A stretch of DNA of 64,000 nt. Origin: CAWINX01 sp963837585 (GTDB lineage: Bacteria; Actinomycetota; Thermoleophilia; Solirubrobacterales; 70-9). Within the stretch, counting starts at the first letter, position 1. Each line of letters begins with the position of its first letter. The translations under genes were made by a program, and so were the position numbers. Positions 19,745 through 27,974 of this stretch are shown one piece after another. The stretch spans positions 992,001 through 1,056,000 of the forward strand of contig CAWINX010000003.1 in the NCBI GenBank assembly GCA_963837585.1, in the 5' to 3' direction. The notes below the pieces were generated by a model. It was not told the origin of the DNA and made no database searches. It saw only the letters and a list, made by a program, of their open reading frames with translations.

Positions 19745-20143
19745 GTGCTCGTCAGGCGCCTCGACGAAGCTCCCGTGGAGGAGTGGCATCGCCTTCGGTC
19801 CCACGTCCTCATGGACGCGGGCGAGATGGGCTCGCGCAACATGTCGGTCACCTGGCTCGTGGTACCCGGCGGCGCCGAGCAGACTTTGCGCTCGCATGAG
19901 GAGGCCGAGCAGGCCTACGTGATCGTGCGGGGCTCGGGGACGATGTCCGTTGCCGGCGACACCCAGCGGGTTGGGGAGGGCGACCTGATCCTCGTCCCGC
20001 CGGCGACCGACCACTCGATCGCCAACGATGGCGACGCCGACTTCGCCCTCGTCTCGGTCCAGTCGCCGCCGGTCACCGTGGCCGAGCTCTACGGCGATCG
20101 GATGGCCGAGGTCAACGGTTACGACGACGACGAAGATCTGTAA
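19745..20143 (+). CDS. cupin-domain protein
   Basis: 132 residues, GTG start. A single cupin barrel: motif 1 with possible metal ligands in LRSHEEAEQAYVIVRGSGT, motif 2 in GEGDLILVPPATDHSIAND. The C-terminus is acidic (NGYDDDEDL). Cupins bind metals or small ligands and include isomerases, dioxygenases and storage proteins; nothing here decides the substrate. It lies between leuS and comEA. Confidence 0.8.
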   Translation: MLVRRLDEAPVEEWHRLRSHVLMDAGEMGSRNMSVTWLVVPGGAEQTLRSHEEAEQAYVIVRGSGTMSVAGDTQRVGEGDLILVPPATDHSIANDGDADFALVSVQSPPVTVAELYGDRMAEVNGYDDDEDL

Positions 20144-20200
20144 CTCAATCGTCTGATTTGGCGCGCCACTCGCGCGCCGCCGTTCGCGACGCTTCGGGTC

Positions 20201-20815
20201 ATGCCCGACGTTTCACGCTCGCAGTTGGTCGTCTACGGCGCTGTCGCGGTCGCCCTTCTGTTTGTCGGCGCCCGGGCGATCCGGGCGGAGGGCAGCGGCG
20301 GTCCTTCGACTTCACCCTCGTACTCGACGGGATCGAGCTCTTCGTCGAGTAGCGGTGGCGGAGGAGGGTTCAGCATCGGCGACGGCCGTGGAACCGATGT
20401 CGTCGTCGACGTCACCGGCGCTGTCGGCCGGCCGGGCGTCTACAGGTTGCCGGCGGGCGCCCGGGTCACCGACGCCGTCGAACGCGCCGGGGGCGCCGAC
20501 GGCGGGGCGCTGCTGGAGGCGGTCAATCTCGCGGCCCGCCTCGCCGACGGGCAGCAGATCGTCGTCCCGGAAAAGGGACCCGGCGGCGCGGCGGTCGGCG
20601 TCGCCGGCGCGAGTGCGGATGACGCTCCGATCAGCCTCGGCACGGCGACCGCCGAGCAACTCGACACGATCGACGGGATCGGCCCGGTAACCGCGCAGAA
20701 GATCGTCGAGTACCGCGATCAGCACGGAGGGCTCTCCTCGGTGGACCAACTCAACCAGGTGAGCGGCATCGGGCCGGCCACCATGCAGGCGCTGCGAGCC
20801 CGCCTCCAACCGTAG
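20201..20815 (+). CDS. comEA: competence protein ComEA (SLBB plus helix-hairpin-helix)
   Basis: DNA-binding protein on the cell surface for natural transformation. 204 residues: an N-terminal transmembrane anchor (VVYGAVAVALLFVGARAI), a Ser/Gly linker (about residues 30-60), an SLBB domain (VVVDVTGAVGRPGVYRLPAGARVTDAV) and a C-terminal double helix-hairpin-helix (LDTIDGIGPVTAQKIVEYR; LNQVSGIGPATMQALRARL). Only 5 bases separate it from comEC. Confidence 0.93.
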   Translation: MPDVSRSQLVVYGAVAVALLFVGARAIRAEGSGGPSTSPSYSTGSSSSSSSGGGGGFSIGDGRGTDVVVDVTGAVGRPGVYRLPAGARVTDAVERAGGADGGALLEAVNLAARLADGQQIVVPEKGPGGAAVGVAGASADDAPISLGTATAEQLDTIDGIGPVTAQKIVEYRDQHGGLSSVDQLNQVSGIGPATMQALRARLQP

Positions 20816-20820
20816 GGATC

Positions 20821-22884
20821 GTGTCGCGCCGGTCGACCCTGCCGGTCCTGTTCGGCGTGCTGGCGGTTGTTGCGATCTCGCTGCTCAACCTGAGCCGAAT
20901 CGAGGGTCGGGCCGAGAGCGCCCTGGCGCGAGGGATGCCGCCGCGCGAGGCGGAGCTGGCGCGCGGCTTCGTCCTCGGGCGGGATGAGCGGATCGACCCC
21001 CAGACCGTCGACGACTTCCGTCGCGCCGGCCTCAGTCACCTCCTCGCCGTCTCGGGAGAGAACGTGACCCTGCTCGCCCTGCTGGCGATGCCGTTGCTTG
21101 CCGCGCTTGGCATCGGGCTTCGCGAGCGCCTGCTCTGGGTGCTCGGCCTGATCGCCGTCTACGTGCCGCTGACCGGCGCCGGGCCCTCGATCCAGCGAGC
21201 CGGCGTGATGGGCGCGATGGGAGTGCTCGCGACGTTGGCCGGGCGTCGCGCGTCGCGCTTCTACGCGCTGGCGGTCGCGGCGCTGCTGACGCTGGCGGTC
21301 GATCCCAAGGTCGCCTCCGACGTCGGCTGGCAGCTCAGCTTCGCCGCCGTGGTCGGGATCCTGCTGCTTTCCGCGCCGCTGCGGACGGCGATCGCCGCCA
21401 GGATCGGGAGGCGCGGCTGGCGCGGCGCCCTGGCCGAGGGCGCTGCGGTGACGACGGCCGCGACGCTGGCCACCGCGCCGCTGATCGCCTATGACTTCGG
21501 CACCGTCTCGACCGCGACTCTGGCCGCCAACCTGCTGGCGATGCCGGCGGTGGCGCCGGCGATGTGGCTGGGGATGGCTTCCGCCGCGGCCGGGCAGGTC
21601 CCCGGCTTTCCGGTCGAGGCGTTCAACGCGGTCAATGCGCTGCTGCTCGGCTACATCGCGCAGGTCGCCGCCTGGTGCGGGCGTCCGGGTTGGGCCTACC
21701 TGCAGGTGCGGCTGAGCGCCGCCGGCCTGGTCACCTCCTACCTGGGCCTGGCGATGGCAGTGATCCTCGCTTTCCGACTTGCCCATTCGCGTCGCATCGC
21801 GGCGGCGCGAGCCGCGAAGCGCGCCGTCTCAGCCCAAGAAACTCGCCGGTGTAACGCGTTGGCGTTCTGTGGCAACGCCAACGCGTTACACCGGCGACGA
21901 CACGCTTTACCGACTGCGATCGCGATCGCGACGGTGGCGGTCGTTGTGCTTGTCCTGGTCAGGGCGGGGGACGGCGCCCAAGGCGTTGCGCCGACCCCAG
22001 GTTTGCGGATCGAGGTGCTCGACGTCGGCCAGGGCGACTCGATTCTGTTGCAGCCGGCGAAGGCCCCGGCGATCCTCGTCGACGGAGGGCCGCCGGGCGA
22101 CGATCTCGCCGCCAAGTTGCACAGCGCCGGGGTGGATCGGCTCGGCGCGGCCGTCGTTACCCATTACCAATCCGACCACGCAGGCGGGATCGAGGAGCTC
22201 CTCGGCCGCTTTCCGATCCAACGGCTGCTCTACGCGCAGCCGAACAGGCGCCTACTCGGCGAGGCTCGCGCCGCCGGCGTCACTGCGCACCAGGTCGTCG
22301 CGGGTGGCGAAATCCGCTCCGGCCGCCTTCGCATCGACGTCATCTGGCCGCCCGGCTCGCTCGCCGCCGAGCCGCTTGCCGGTGCAGATCCCAACGAGCG
22401 GGCCGTGGTCGCCGTAGCGCGCTGGCGCCGCTTCTCGATGCTGCTCACCGCCGACGCCGAGGCCGAGGCGGTGCCGATCGATCCGGGGCCGATCGAGGTG
22501 CTCAAGGTCGCCCACCACGGCAGCGACGACGCAGGGCTCGGGCCGCTGCTCGAGCGGACCCGGCCAAAGTTGGCGGTGATCTCGGTGGGCGCAGACAACT
22601 CCTACGGGCACCCAACCCCTGGCACCATGGCGATCCTGGCCCGGCATGGCGTCAGAACGCTGAGGACCGACCTCGACGGCCCCGTCGTCATCGAGTGTCC
22701 GACCGGGGAGCTCGTTCCCCCGTCGATGCCTCCGGCTGACGCCGGCGCCGCGCTTCTAAACTCGTCGGATCGCCGAGATGAACCCCCTCTACCTGATCGC
22801 CGGCACCGACTCGGCGAAGATCGACGCGACCCGGGCCCGCCTCCGGACTCGCGCCGAGGGCGAGGGGGGCGCCGGTGCGCTTGA
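20821..22884 (+). CDS. comEC: competence channel protein ComEC/Rec2, short N-terminus
   Basis: Forms the inner-membrane DNA uptake channel. The Competence domain begins within 60 residues (DDFRRAGLSHLLAVSGENV) and has eight or more membrane segments. The C-terminal metallo-beta-lactamase-like domain follows (VLDVGQGDSILL; VVTHYQSDHAGG; VAHHGSDDAGL). The OB-fold DUF4131 region usual at the N-terminus is missing. A 55-bp palindrome codes for TRRCNALAFCGNANALHRRR between the two domains. The open frame runs 107 bases into holA. One base dropped near the end would stop it at a TAA (22757-22759), which is more likely the true end. Confidence 0.9.
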   Translation: MSRRSTLPVLFGVLAVVAISLLNLSRIEGRAESALARGMPPREAELARGFVLGRDERIDPQTVDDFRRAGLSHLLAVSGENVTLLALLAMPLLAALGIGLRERLLWVLGLIAVYVPLTGAGPSIQRAGVMGAMGVLATLAGRRASRFYALAVAALLTLAVDPKVASDVGWQLSFAAVVGILLLSAPLRTAIAARIGRRGWRGALAEGAAVTTAATLATAPLIAYDFGTVSTATLAANLLAMPAVAPAMWLGMASAAAGQVPGFPVEAFNAVNALLLGYIAQVAAWCGRPGWAYLQVRLSAAGLVTSYLGLAMAVILAFRLAHSRRIAAARAAKRAVSAQETRRCNALAFCGNANALHRRRHALPTAIAIATVAVVVLVLVRAGDGAQGVAPTPGLRIEVLDVGQGDSILLQPAKAPAILVDGGPPGDDLAAKLHSAGVDRLGAAVVTHYQSDHAGGIEELLGRFPIQRLLYAQPNRRLLGEARAAGVTAHQVVAGGEIRSGRLRIDVIWPPGSLAAEPLAGADPNERAVVAVARWRRFSMLLTADAEAEAVPIDPGPIEVLKVAHHGSDDAGLGPLLERTRPKLAVISVGADNSYGHPTPGTMAILARHGVRTLRTDLDGPVVIECPTGELVPPSMPPADAGAALLNSSDRRDEPPLPDRRHRLGEDRRDPGPPPDSRRGRGGRRCA
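21843..21897. repeat. perfect 24-bp inverted repeat inside comEC
   Basis: The left arm TCGCCGGTGTAACGCGTTGG (21843-21862), extended by CGTT, is perfectly complementary to 21874-21897 across a 7-nt loop. It lies in the variable linker before a hydrophobic segment of ComEC and leaves the reading frame open. Its TAACGCGTTGG core is unlike the GC-only context. Confidence 0.93.
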
Positions 22885-23746
22885 GGTCTTCGAGCCCAGT
22901 GAGGGACGCGGAGCGCCCGACCACGAGGCGCTGATCGGGACGATCCCGGCAATGTCGCTGACCGGCACGCGACGCTACCTGCTGGTCGACGGTGTCGAGC
23001 GCTGGCGCGATCGTCAGCAGGAGGCGGTGGCGGCCGCCGTTGTGGGGCTCCCTCCCGACCTCTCGATCGTTCTGATCGCACGCGGCAAGGCCCCCCCGAA
23101 GCTGCTCAAAGCGGTCAAGGCCGCGAAAGGGGAGGTCCACGAGTTCGAGGCGCCCAAAGCGCGCGAGATGCCCCGCGCCCTTGTCGCCGACGCGAAGCGA
23201 CTCGGGTTCCGCCTTGAGCCGGTGGCGGCACGGGTCCTGGTCGATCGGATGGGGGCGAACCCGGTTCGCCTCGCCCGCGAGCTGGAGCGCCTCGCTCTCT
23301 GGGCCGGCGACGGGGGCGAGGTGAGCGCGGCCGATCTCGACGCGATGATCGCCGATACCTCCGAGGCGGCGGTCTGGTCGCTCTCGGACGCTCTGCTTGA
23401 ACGAGACGCGGCACGAGCGCTGGCGATCGGGGAGCGCTTGATCGACCAGGGTGAGAACGTCACCGGGTTGATTTACGGCCTTGCCTCGCGCTTGCGCAAA
23501 GCGTGCGCGGCGGTCGCCCAGCTCGAGGACGGCGTCCCGCCAAAGCAGGTCGAGTCGAGCCTCGGCATGCACCCCTACGCAGCCAAGCAGTTGGTTGCCC
23601 GACTCCGCGAGGCGGATCTGGGTGAGCTGAGGGAGGCGACGGAGACGCTCGCGGACCTCGAGGTCTGGTGCCGCGGAGGAGCCGACTATGGCGACGAGCT
23701 GGCGCTTACGCTCGCGCTGAGGCAAGCGGCGGGGGCGGCGGCGTAG
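22778..23746 (+). CDS. holA: DNA polymerase III delta subunit
   Basis: Clamp-loader subunit that opens the sliding clamp. 322 residues. MNPLYLIAGTDSAKIDATRARL at the start, the AAA+-like domain II (FEAPKAREMPRALVADAKRLG) and the C-terminal collar domain (WSLSDALLERDAARALAIGERLID; MHPYAAKQLVARLREA) match the HolA family. Its gene end abuts the convergent rpsT stop with no gap. comEA-comEC-holA-rpsT is a common neighbourhood. Confidence 0.94.
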   Translation: MNPLYLIAGTDSAKIDATRARLRTRAEGEGGAGALEVFEPSEGRGAPDHEALIGTIPAMSLTGTRRYLLVDGVERWRDRQQEAVAAAVVGLPPDLSIVLIARGKAPPKLLKAVKAAKGEVHEFEAPKAREMPRALVADAKRLGFRLEPVAARVLVDRMGANPVRLARELERLALWAGDGGEVSAADLDAMIADTSEAAVWSLSDALLERDAARALAIGERLIDQGENVTGLIYGLASRLRKACAAVAQLEDGVPPKQVESSLGMHPYAAKQLVARLREADLGELREATETLADLEVWCRGGADYGDELALTLALRQAAGAAA

Positions 23747-24013
23747 CTACTTCGTGGCGGCCGCGGAGATGCGAGCCGCTTTGGCCTTCTTGCGGGCGCC
23801 GGTGTTCTTGTGCAGCGCGCCCTTTTGCACCGCCTTGTCGATCTTCGAAATCAGATCGCGGTGCTCGGCCTCGATTGCGGCTGAGTCGCCGCCCTCGACG
23901 GCGCTCTCGAGCCGGCGAAAGTGCGTCTTCACCGTGCTCGTCAGGAGCCGGTTCTCGGTGCGCTCGCGCTCGCTGCGTAGGATCCGCTTCTTCTGTGAGG
24001 CTATGTTGGCCAT
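23747..24013 (-). CDS. rpsT: 30S ribosomal protein S20
   Basis: Binds 16S rRNA. 88 residues, MANIASQKKRILRSERERTEN at the start, KIDKAVQKGALHKNTGARKKA near the C-terminus; full length and typical. It converges on holA with adjoining stop codons and is divergent from murJ across a 69-bp gap that must contain its promoter. Confidence 0.97.
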   Translation of the reverse strand: MANIASQKKRILRSERERTENRLLTSTVKTHFRRLESAVEGGDSAAIEAEHRDLISKIDKAVQKGALHKNTGARKKAKAARISAAATK

Positions 24014-24082
24014 GAGTCGTGGGCCAAGAGCGGGCGTCGGCCGGCTCCGGGCGGCCGCCGACTATAGCGACTGAGACCCAGC

Positions 24083-25764
24083 TTGGAGACGCCCGAGGCA
24101 CCTGACAAGAACGAGCGCGAGGAAGATGCCCTCGCCGTCGACGCCGCCGTGCGGGCCGCGGAGGCCTTCGACCCGGTCGAGGGCTCGGCCGGCGAGCCCG
24201 CCCCGGGACGCCAGGCGGGCCGGATTGCCCGCTCGACCGCGTTCTTCTCGATCGCGACGGCGGCCTCGCGGGTCGCGGGCCTCGTGCGGGAGATAGTCGC
24301 CGCCAGCTATTACGGGATCAGCGGCCCGATGTCGGCCTTCACGATCGCCTTCCAGGTCCCGAACCTGGTTCGCAGCCTCTTTGCCGACGCGGCGCTGCAG
24401 CCGGCCTTCGTCCCGGTCTTCACCGAGCAGCTCGAGCAGAAGAACTACCGCGAGGCCTTCCGCCTCGCCTCGACCCTGCTCTTGATCGTCACCATGGTCC
24501 TCGGCGCGATCACGGCCCTGTTCGTGCTCATCGCCCCGGTCGTGATGCCGCTGTTCGCCCCCGGCTTCAAGGGGGAGATCCTCGACCTGACGATCACCCT
24601 CTCTCAGGTCCTCTTTCCGATCCTGATCCTGCTCGGGATCAGCGGCGTCGTGGTCGGGATCCTCAACAGCTACGACCGCTTCGGCGCCTTCGCGATCTCC
24701 CCGTTCTTTTGGAACCTGACGATCATCGCGGTGCTCGTCTTCCTGGAGCCGCGCTTTCATGGGCGCAACCAGATCTACGCCTATGCGATCGGGATCCTGA
24801 TCGGCACGCTCGTCCAGCTGTTGATCCCGGTCTTCGACCTGCGCAACACGCCGTTCAAGTTCAACTGGAGCTTCGAGTGGCGCCATCCCGGAGTGCGGCG
24901 CGTCCTGCTCCTGATGCTGCCGGTGACGATCAGCCTCGGCCTGATCAACTTCAACATGCTGATCAACAGCCTCTTCGGCAGCCTCGTCTCCGACCAGGCG
25001 CCGGCGGCAATCGACAAGGCGTTCCGGATCTACCAATTGCCGCAGGGGATCTTCTCGGTGGCGATCGCGACGGTCTTGTTCCCGACCCTGGCGCGCTACG
25101 CGACCCGCGGCGCGATCGACGACCTACGGGCGACGATGGCCAATGGGATGCGGCAGATCCTCTTCGTCCTGCTGCCCGCCGCAACCGCGGTACTGGTCCT
25201 CTCGGAGCCGATGATCCGCCTCGTCTACCAGCGCGGCGCCTTCGACGCGGCGCAGACGACGCTCGTCGCGACGGCGCTTTTCTGGTTTGCCTTCTCGTTA
25301 CCCACCAACGGCCTCTACCTGCTGCAGACCCGTACCTTCTTCAGCCTCCAGCAGCCCTGGCGGGCGACCGGCCTGGCGGTCGTCGACCTGGTCGTCTCGA
25401 CCGCGGCCGCCGCCGCCCTGTACGGGCCGTTCGGGGTGGGCGGGATCGTCGCCGGCACCGGCATCGGCACGACCGTCGCCGCCGTCCTCCAGGCTTTCGT
25501 CCTGCGCAGGGAGTTCGGCGGGTTGGAGTTGGATCGGCTGCTCTCGACGACACTGCGCATCGTCCTCGCCTCGGCGGCGCTCGCCGGGGTCTCCTTCGGC
25601 GTCTGGGACGCGCTCGACCAGGCACTCGGCCGCGGCTTGGTCGCCCAGATCGTCTCCCTCGGCGTGGCCCTCGGCTTCGGCGTGGTCTGGCCTACTTGGG
25701 TGCGTCAAAGCTGCTGAAGATCGCCGAACTGGAGCAGATAACCCGCCTGCTTCGCCGCAGCTAG
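24083..25764 (+). CDS. murJ: lipid II flippase MurJ (MviN family)
   Basis: Flips lipid II for peptidoglycan synthesis. TTG start, an acidic Pro-rich cytosolic N-tail of about 50 residues, then some 14 membrane segments. Family motifs include ASRVAGLVREIVAASYYG, ADAALQPAFVPVFTEQLE, LPQGIFSVAIATVLFPTLAR and LVYQRGAFD. The frame breaks near 25690 in the last 30 residues; the repaired tail is AYLGASKLLKIAELEQITRL, stop at 25764, about 559 residues. The next gene starts at 25765 without a gap. Confidence 0.94.
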
Positions 25765-27779
25765 ATGCTCAGCCTCTCGCGCTACCTCCTGGGCGTGGTC
25801 GAGCTTGCGCTCCTGGCCGGGCTTCGCCACTCTCGGGAGCGTTCAGCTCCGCAGGCGCTTGCTTCCCAGCTTCTCCGGACCGCCCGCATGGCTGGCGACT
25901 GGCGGTGATCGCACTTGGCTCTGCTGCTCTGGGTGGCTGAGCTGCTGGGCCTGTTCGGTGCATTCATGGCTCTGCCCTACGTCCTCTGCCGTGGTGGCTC
26001 TGGGGCTGGGGATGTGGGCGCTCACCCGCGGGTGGCGCCGGGGGGCGGGGGGTCGAGGACAGCTCGGCCCGCAGCGCCCCCCGCCCCCCGGCGACAGGAC
26101 CCGCGGTCGAGCGGTCGATATCTCAACCTTGATCGCCCTGGCAATTGCCGTCCTGGCGGTTGTGCATTTCGCAGCCAACGTGCGTTTACGGCTGAGCACG
26201 GGAATGACCGGGTTCGACTCCACCTGGTACCACGGCCCCTTCGCCGCCGGGTTCTTCCAGAGCGGCGACACCTGGAGCCTGCACTTCATCGCGCCGCAGT
26301 TCCTCGCCTGGTTCTACCCGGCCAACTCGGAGGTCTTCCACGCGATCGGGATGGCGGCGTTCAGCCGAGACATCTCTCTCGCCGCTGCTGAACCTCGGTT
26401 GGTTTGTGGGCTGTCTGCTTGCCGCCTGGTGCATCGGGCGGCCGTACAAGGTCGCGCCCTGGTCCCTCGCCCTGGGGGCAATCGCACTCAGCGTTCCCGC
26501 CCTCTCCGATCAGGCCGGGGAGGCGCGCAACGACATCGTCGGGATCTTCTTCCTACTCGCTGCTGTCGCGGTTGCCGTCAACGCCTGGCAGCTGCGCTCC
26601 GATCGGGGCCTCCCAGCGGGTGCGTTGATCGTCGTCGGCCTCGCGGCCGGACTTGCCGCCGGGACCAAGCTCAACTTCCTGCTTCCCGCCGCGACGCTGG
26701 TGATCGGCCTCACCGCAATCGCGCCCCGCGGGAAACGGTGGCGCTCGCTCGCCGCGGCGGGACTGGCGGCCCTCGCCGGAGGCGGCTACTGGTACCTACG
26801 CAACCTCGTCCACACCGGCAACCCGCTGCCCTGGGTGCGTCATCTGGGGCCGATCTCCCTGCCGGCCCCCCAGCAGGCGCTGGGAGGCCGCGAAGGACAC
26901 AGCGCGCTCGGCTACCTGGCCGACGGCACGGTCTGGTCGGACTGGTTCCTCCCCGGCCTGCATCACGGGCTGACGATCCTCTGGCCGCTCTTCCTCGCGC
27001 TGACCCTCGCCGGGCTCCTGGGCTGCTTCGCTCGTGGCGCCGGACCGTTGCTGCGAGTGATGGGAGCAACCGGCTTGGCGGTGATAGCCGCCTGGCTGAT
27101 CGCCCCGACCTCGGCTTCGGGCCCGCTCGGGATGCCCCGCGGCTTCGAATCGGGCCTGCGCTATCTGGCGCCCAGCCTGGTTCTCGGTTTGGCGCTTGTC
27201 CCCGTTGTCTTGCGCGGACGGCTCCGTCCGGCAGGCGAGGGGAACCCCTCGAACGGGCGGATACTCAAAGTGCCGAGCCAGCTGGCTCGGCACTTGTCCG
27301 GGCGAGGGGTTCCCCTCGCCTGCCTCGCCCTGGCTTGCCTCGCACTGATAGCCGTCGGCTATCGCGAGCAACGCGGCTACCTCCAGCATCGCTACGCCGA
27401 CCCCGGCTTCACCACCCAGGGCCTCGACGCCGCCTTCAAGTGGGCCCAATCCATCTCGGGCGCCCGCATAGCGACAACGAGCACCCGCCAGTACCCCCTC
27501 TACGGCCGCGATCTCTCCAACCACGTCCAGTACGTAGGCACCCAAACGCCCCACGGCGGCTTCGTCGCCCCCACGACCTGCCCCCAATGGCGTCGCCTCC
27601 TCAACGAAGGCAACTACGACTACGTCGTCGCCACCCTCGACCGAACAGAGGCAGGTAAGGCGGCCTATCCCGCGCAAGCTCGCTGGACCGCAGGGCCGAA
27701 CGCCGCGCTCGTCCTGCGAAAGCCTCCCACGGCCGTCTTTCGGCTGACGGGATCCCTCGATCCGTCGTCCTGTCCGTAG
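25765..27779 (+). CDS. GT-C type multi-pass membrane glycosyltransferase-like protein (several frame breaks)
   Basis: About 669 residues when repaired at approximately 25830, 25898, 25914, 25985 and 26385. It starts MLSLSRYLLGVVELALLAG. A dozen or so hydrophobic segments follow, with the luminal loop TGMTGFDSTWYHGPFAAGFF carrying the acidic residue typical of GT-C transferases, and a C-terminal soluble domain (ARIATTSTRQYPLYGRDLSN). It probably transfers a sugar from a polyprenyl carrier on the outer face of the membrane. Two palindromic segments (26026-26106 and 27230-27324) are carried in frame in loops. The density of breaks could also mean real decay, but the frame stays open from 26406 to 27779. 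Confidence 0.72.
26026..26106. repeat. dispersed inverted-repeat element, copy 2, in frame inside the GT-C gene
   Basis: Arms CCGCGGGTGGCGCCGGGG (26026-26043) and CCCCGGCGACAGGACCCGCGG (26086-26106), with GGGGGGCGGGGGG paired to CCCCCCGCCCCCC further in. Exactly 81 bases, 27 codons, coding a Gly/Arg/Pro-rich loop (WRRGAGGRGQLGPQRPPPPG) between two membrane helices. Confidence 0.85.
27230..27324. repeat. nested palindrome in frame inside the GT-C gene
   Basis: Outer arms of 22 bases are perfectly complementary: 27230-27251, beginning GGCAGGCGAGGGGAACCCC, and 27303-27324, ending CCTCGCCTGCC. Within lies a perfect 28-bp palindrome (27268-27295) centred on CCAGCTGG. It codes for a loop (RPAGEGNPSNGRILKV onward) just before a hydrophobic helix. 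Confidence 0.92.
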
Positions 27780-27937
27780 CGCTTCTCCAGCGGGTGGCGT
27801 CGGGGGTTGGACGGACGCGATCGGAGGCTGCTGAGGGCAAGGCTCCATCCCTGATCGCGAATGGTCCCGGTGCCCGAAGCAGCGCGCAGAGCGCGTCCGG
27901 GTGACCCCCGACGACAGGACCCGCGGGCCGAGCGCTT
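27780..27937. repeat. dispersed inverted-repeat element, copy 3, directly upstream of lepA
   Basis: Left end GCGCTTCTCCAGCGGGTGGC (27780-27799), continuing GTCGGGG; right end CCCCCGACGACAGGACCCGC (27906-27925), continuing GGGCCGAGCGC. The interior GCTGAGGGC, GGTCCCGGT, GAAGCAG and GCGCAG blocks resemble the interior of copy 1 before leuS. It ends about 37 bases before the lepA ATG. Confidence 0.75.
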
Positions 27938-27974
27938 CGTCCCTGGAGGTCGGGTCGCCATACTCCGGCACCCG

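Noticed and set aside
17579..20014. An 811-codon minus-strand open frame opposite leuS
   Set aside because: Pure antisense of a complete, motif-rich leuS; composition is that of third-position GC shadows.
25765..27779. Two separate genes in the GT-C region
   Set aside because: Hydrophobic segments and the luminal acidic loop line up as one protein after base repairs, and there is no convincing start with a promoter or ribosome binding site at 26406.
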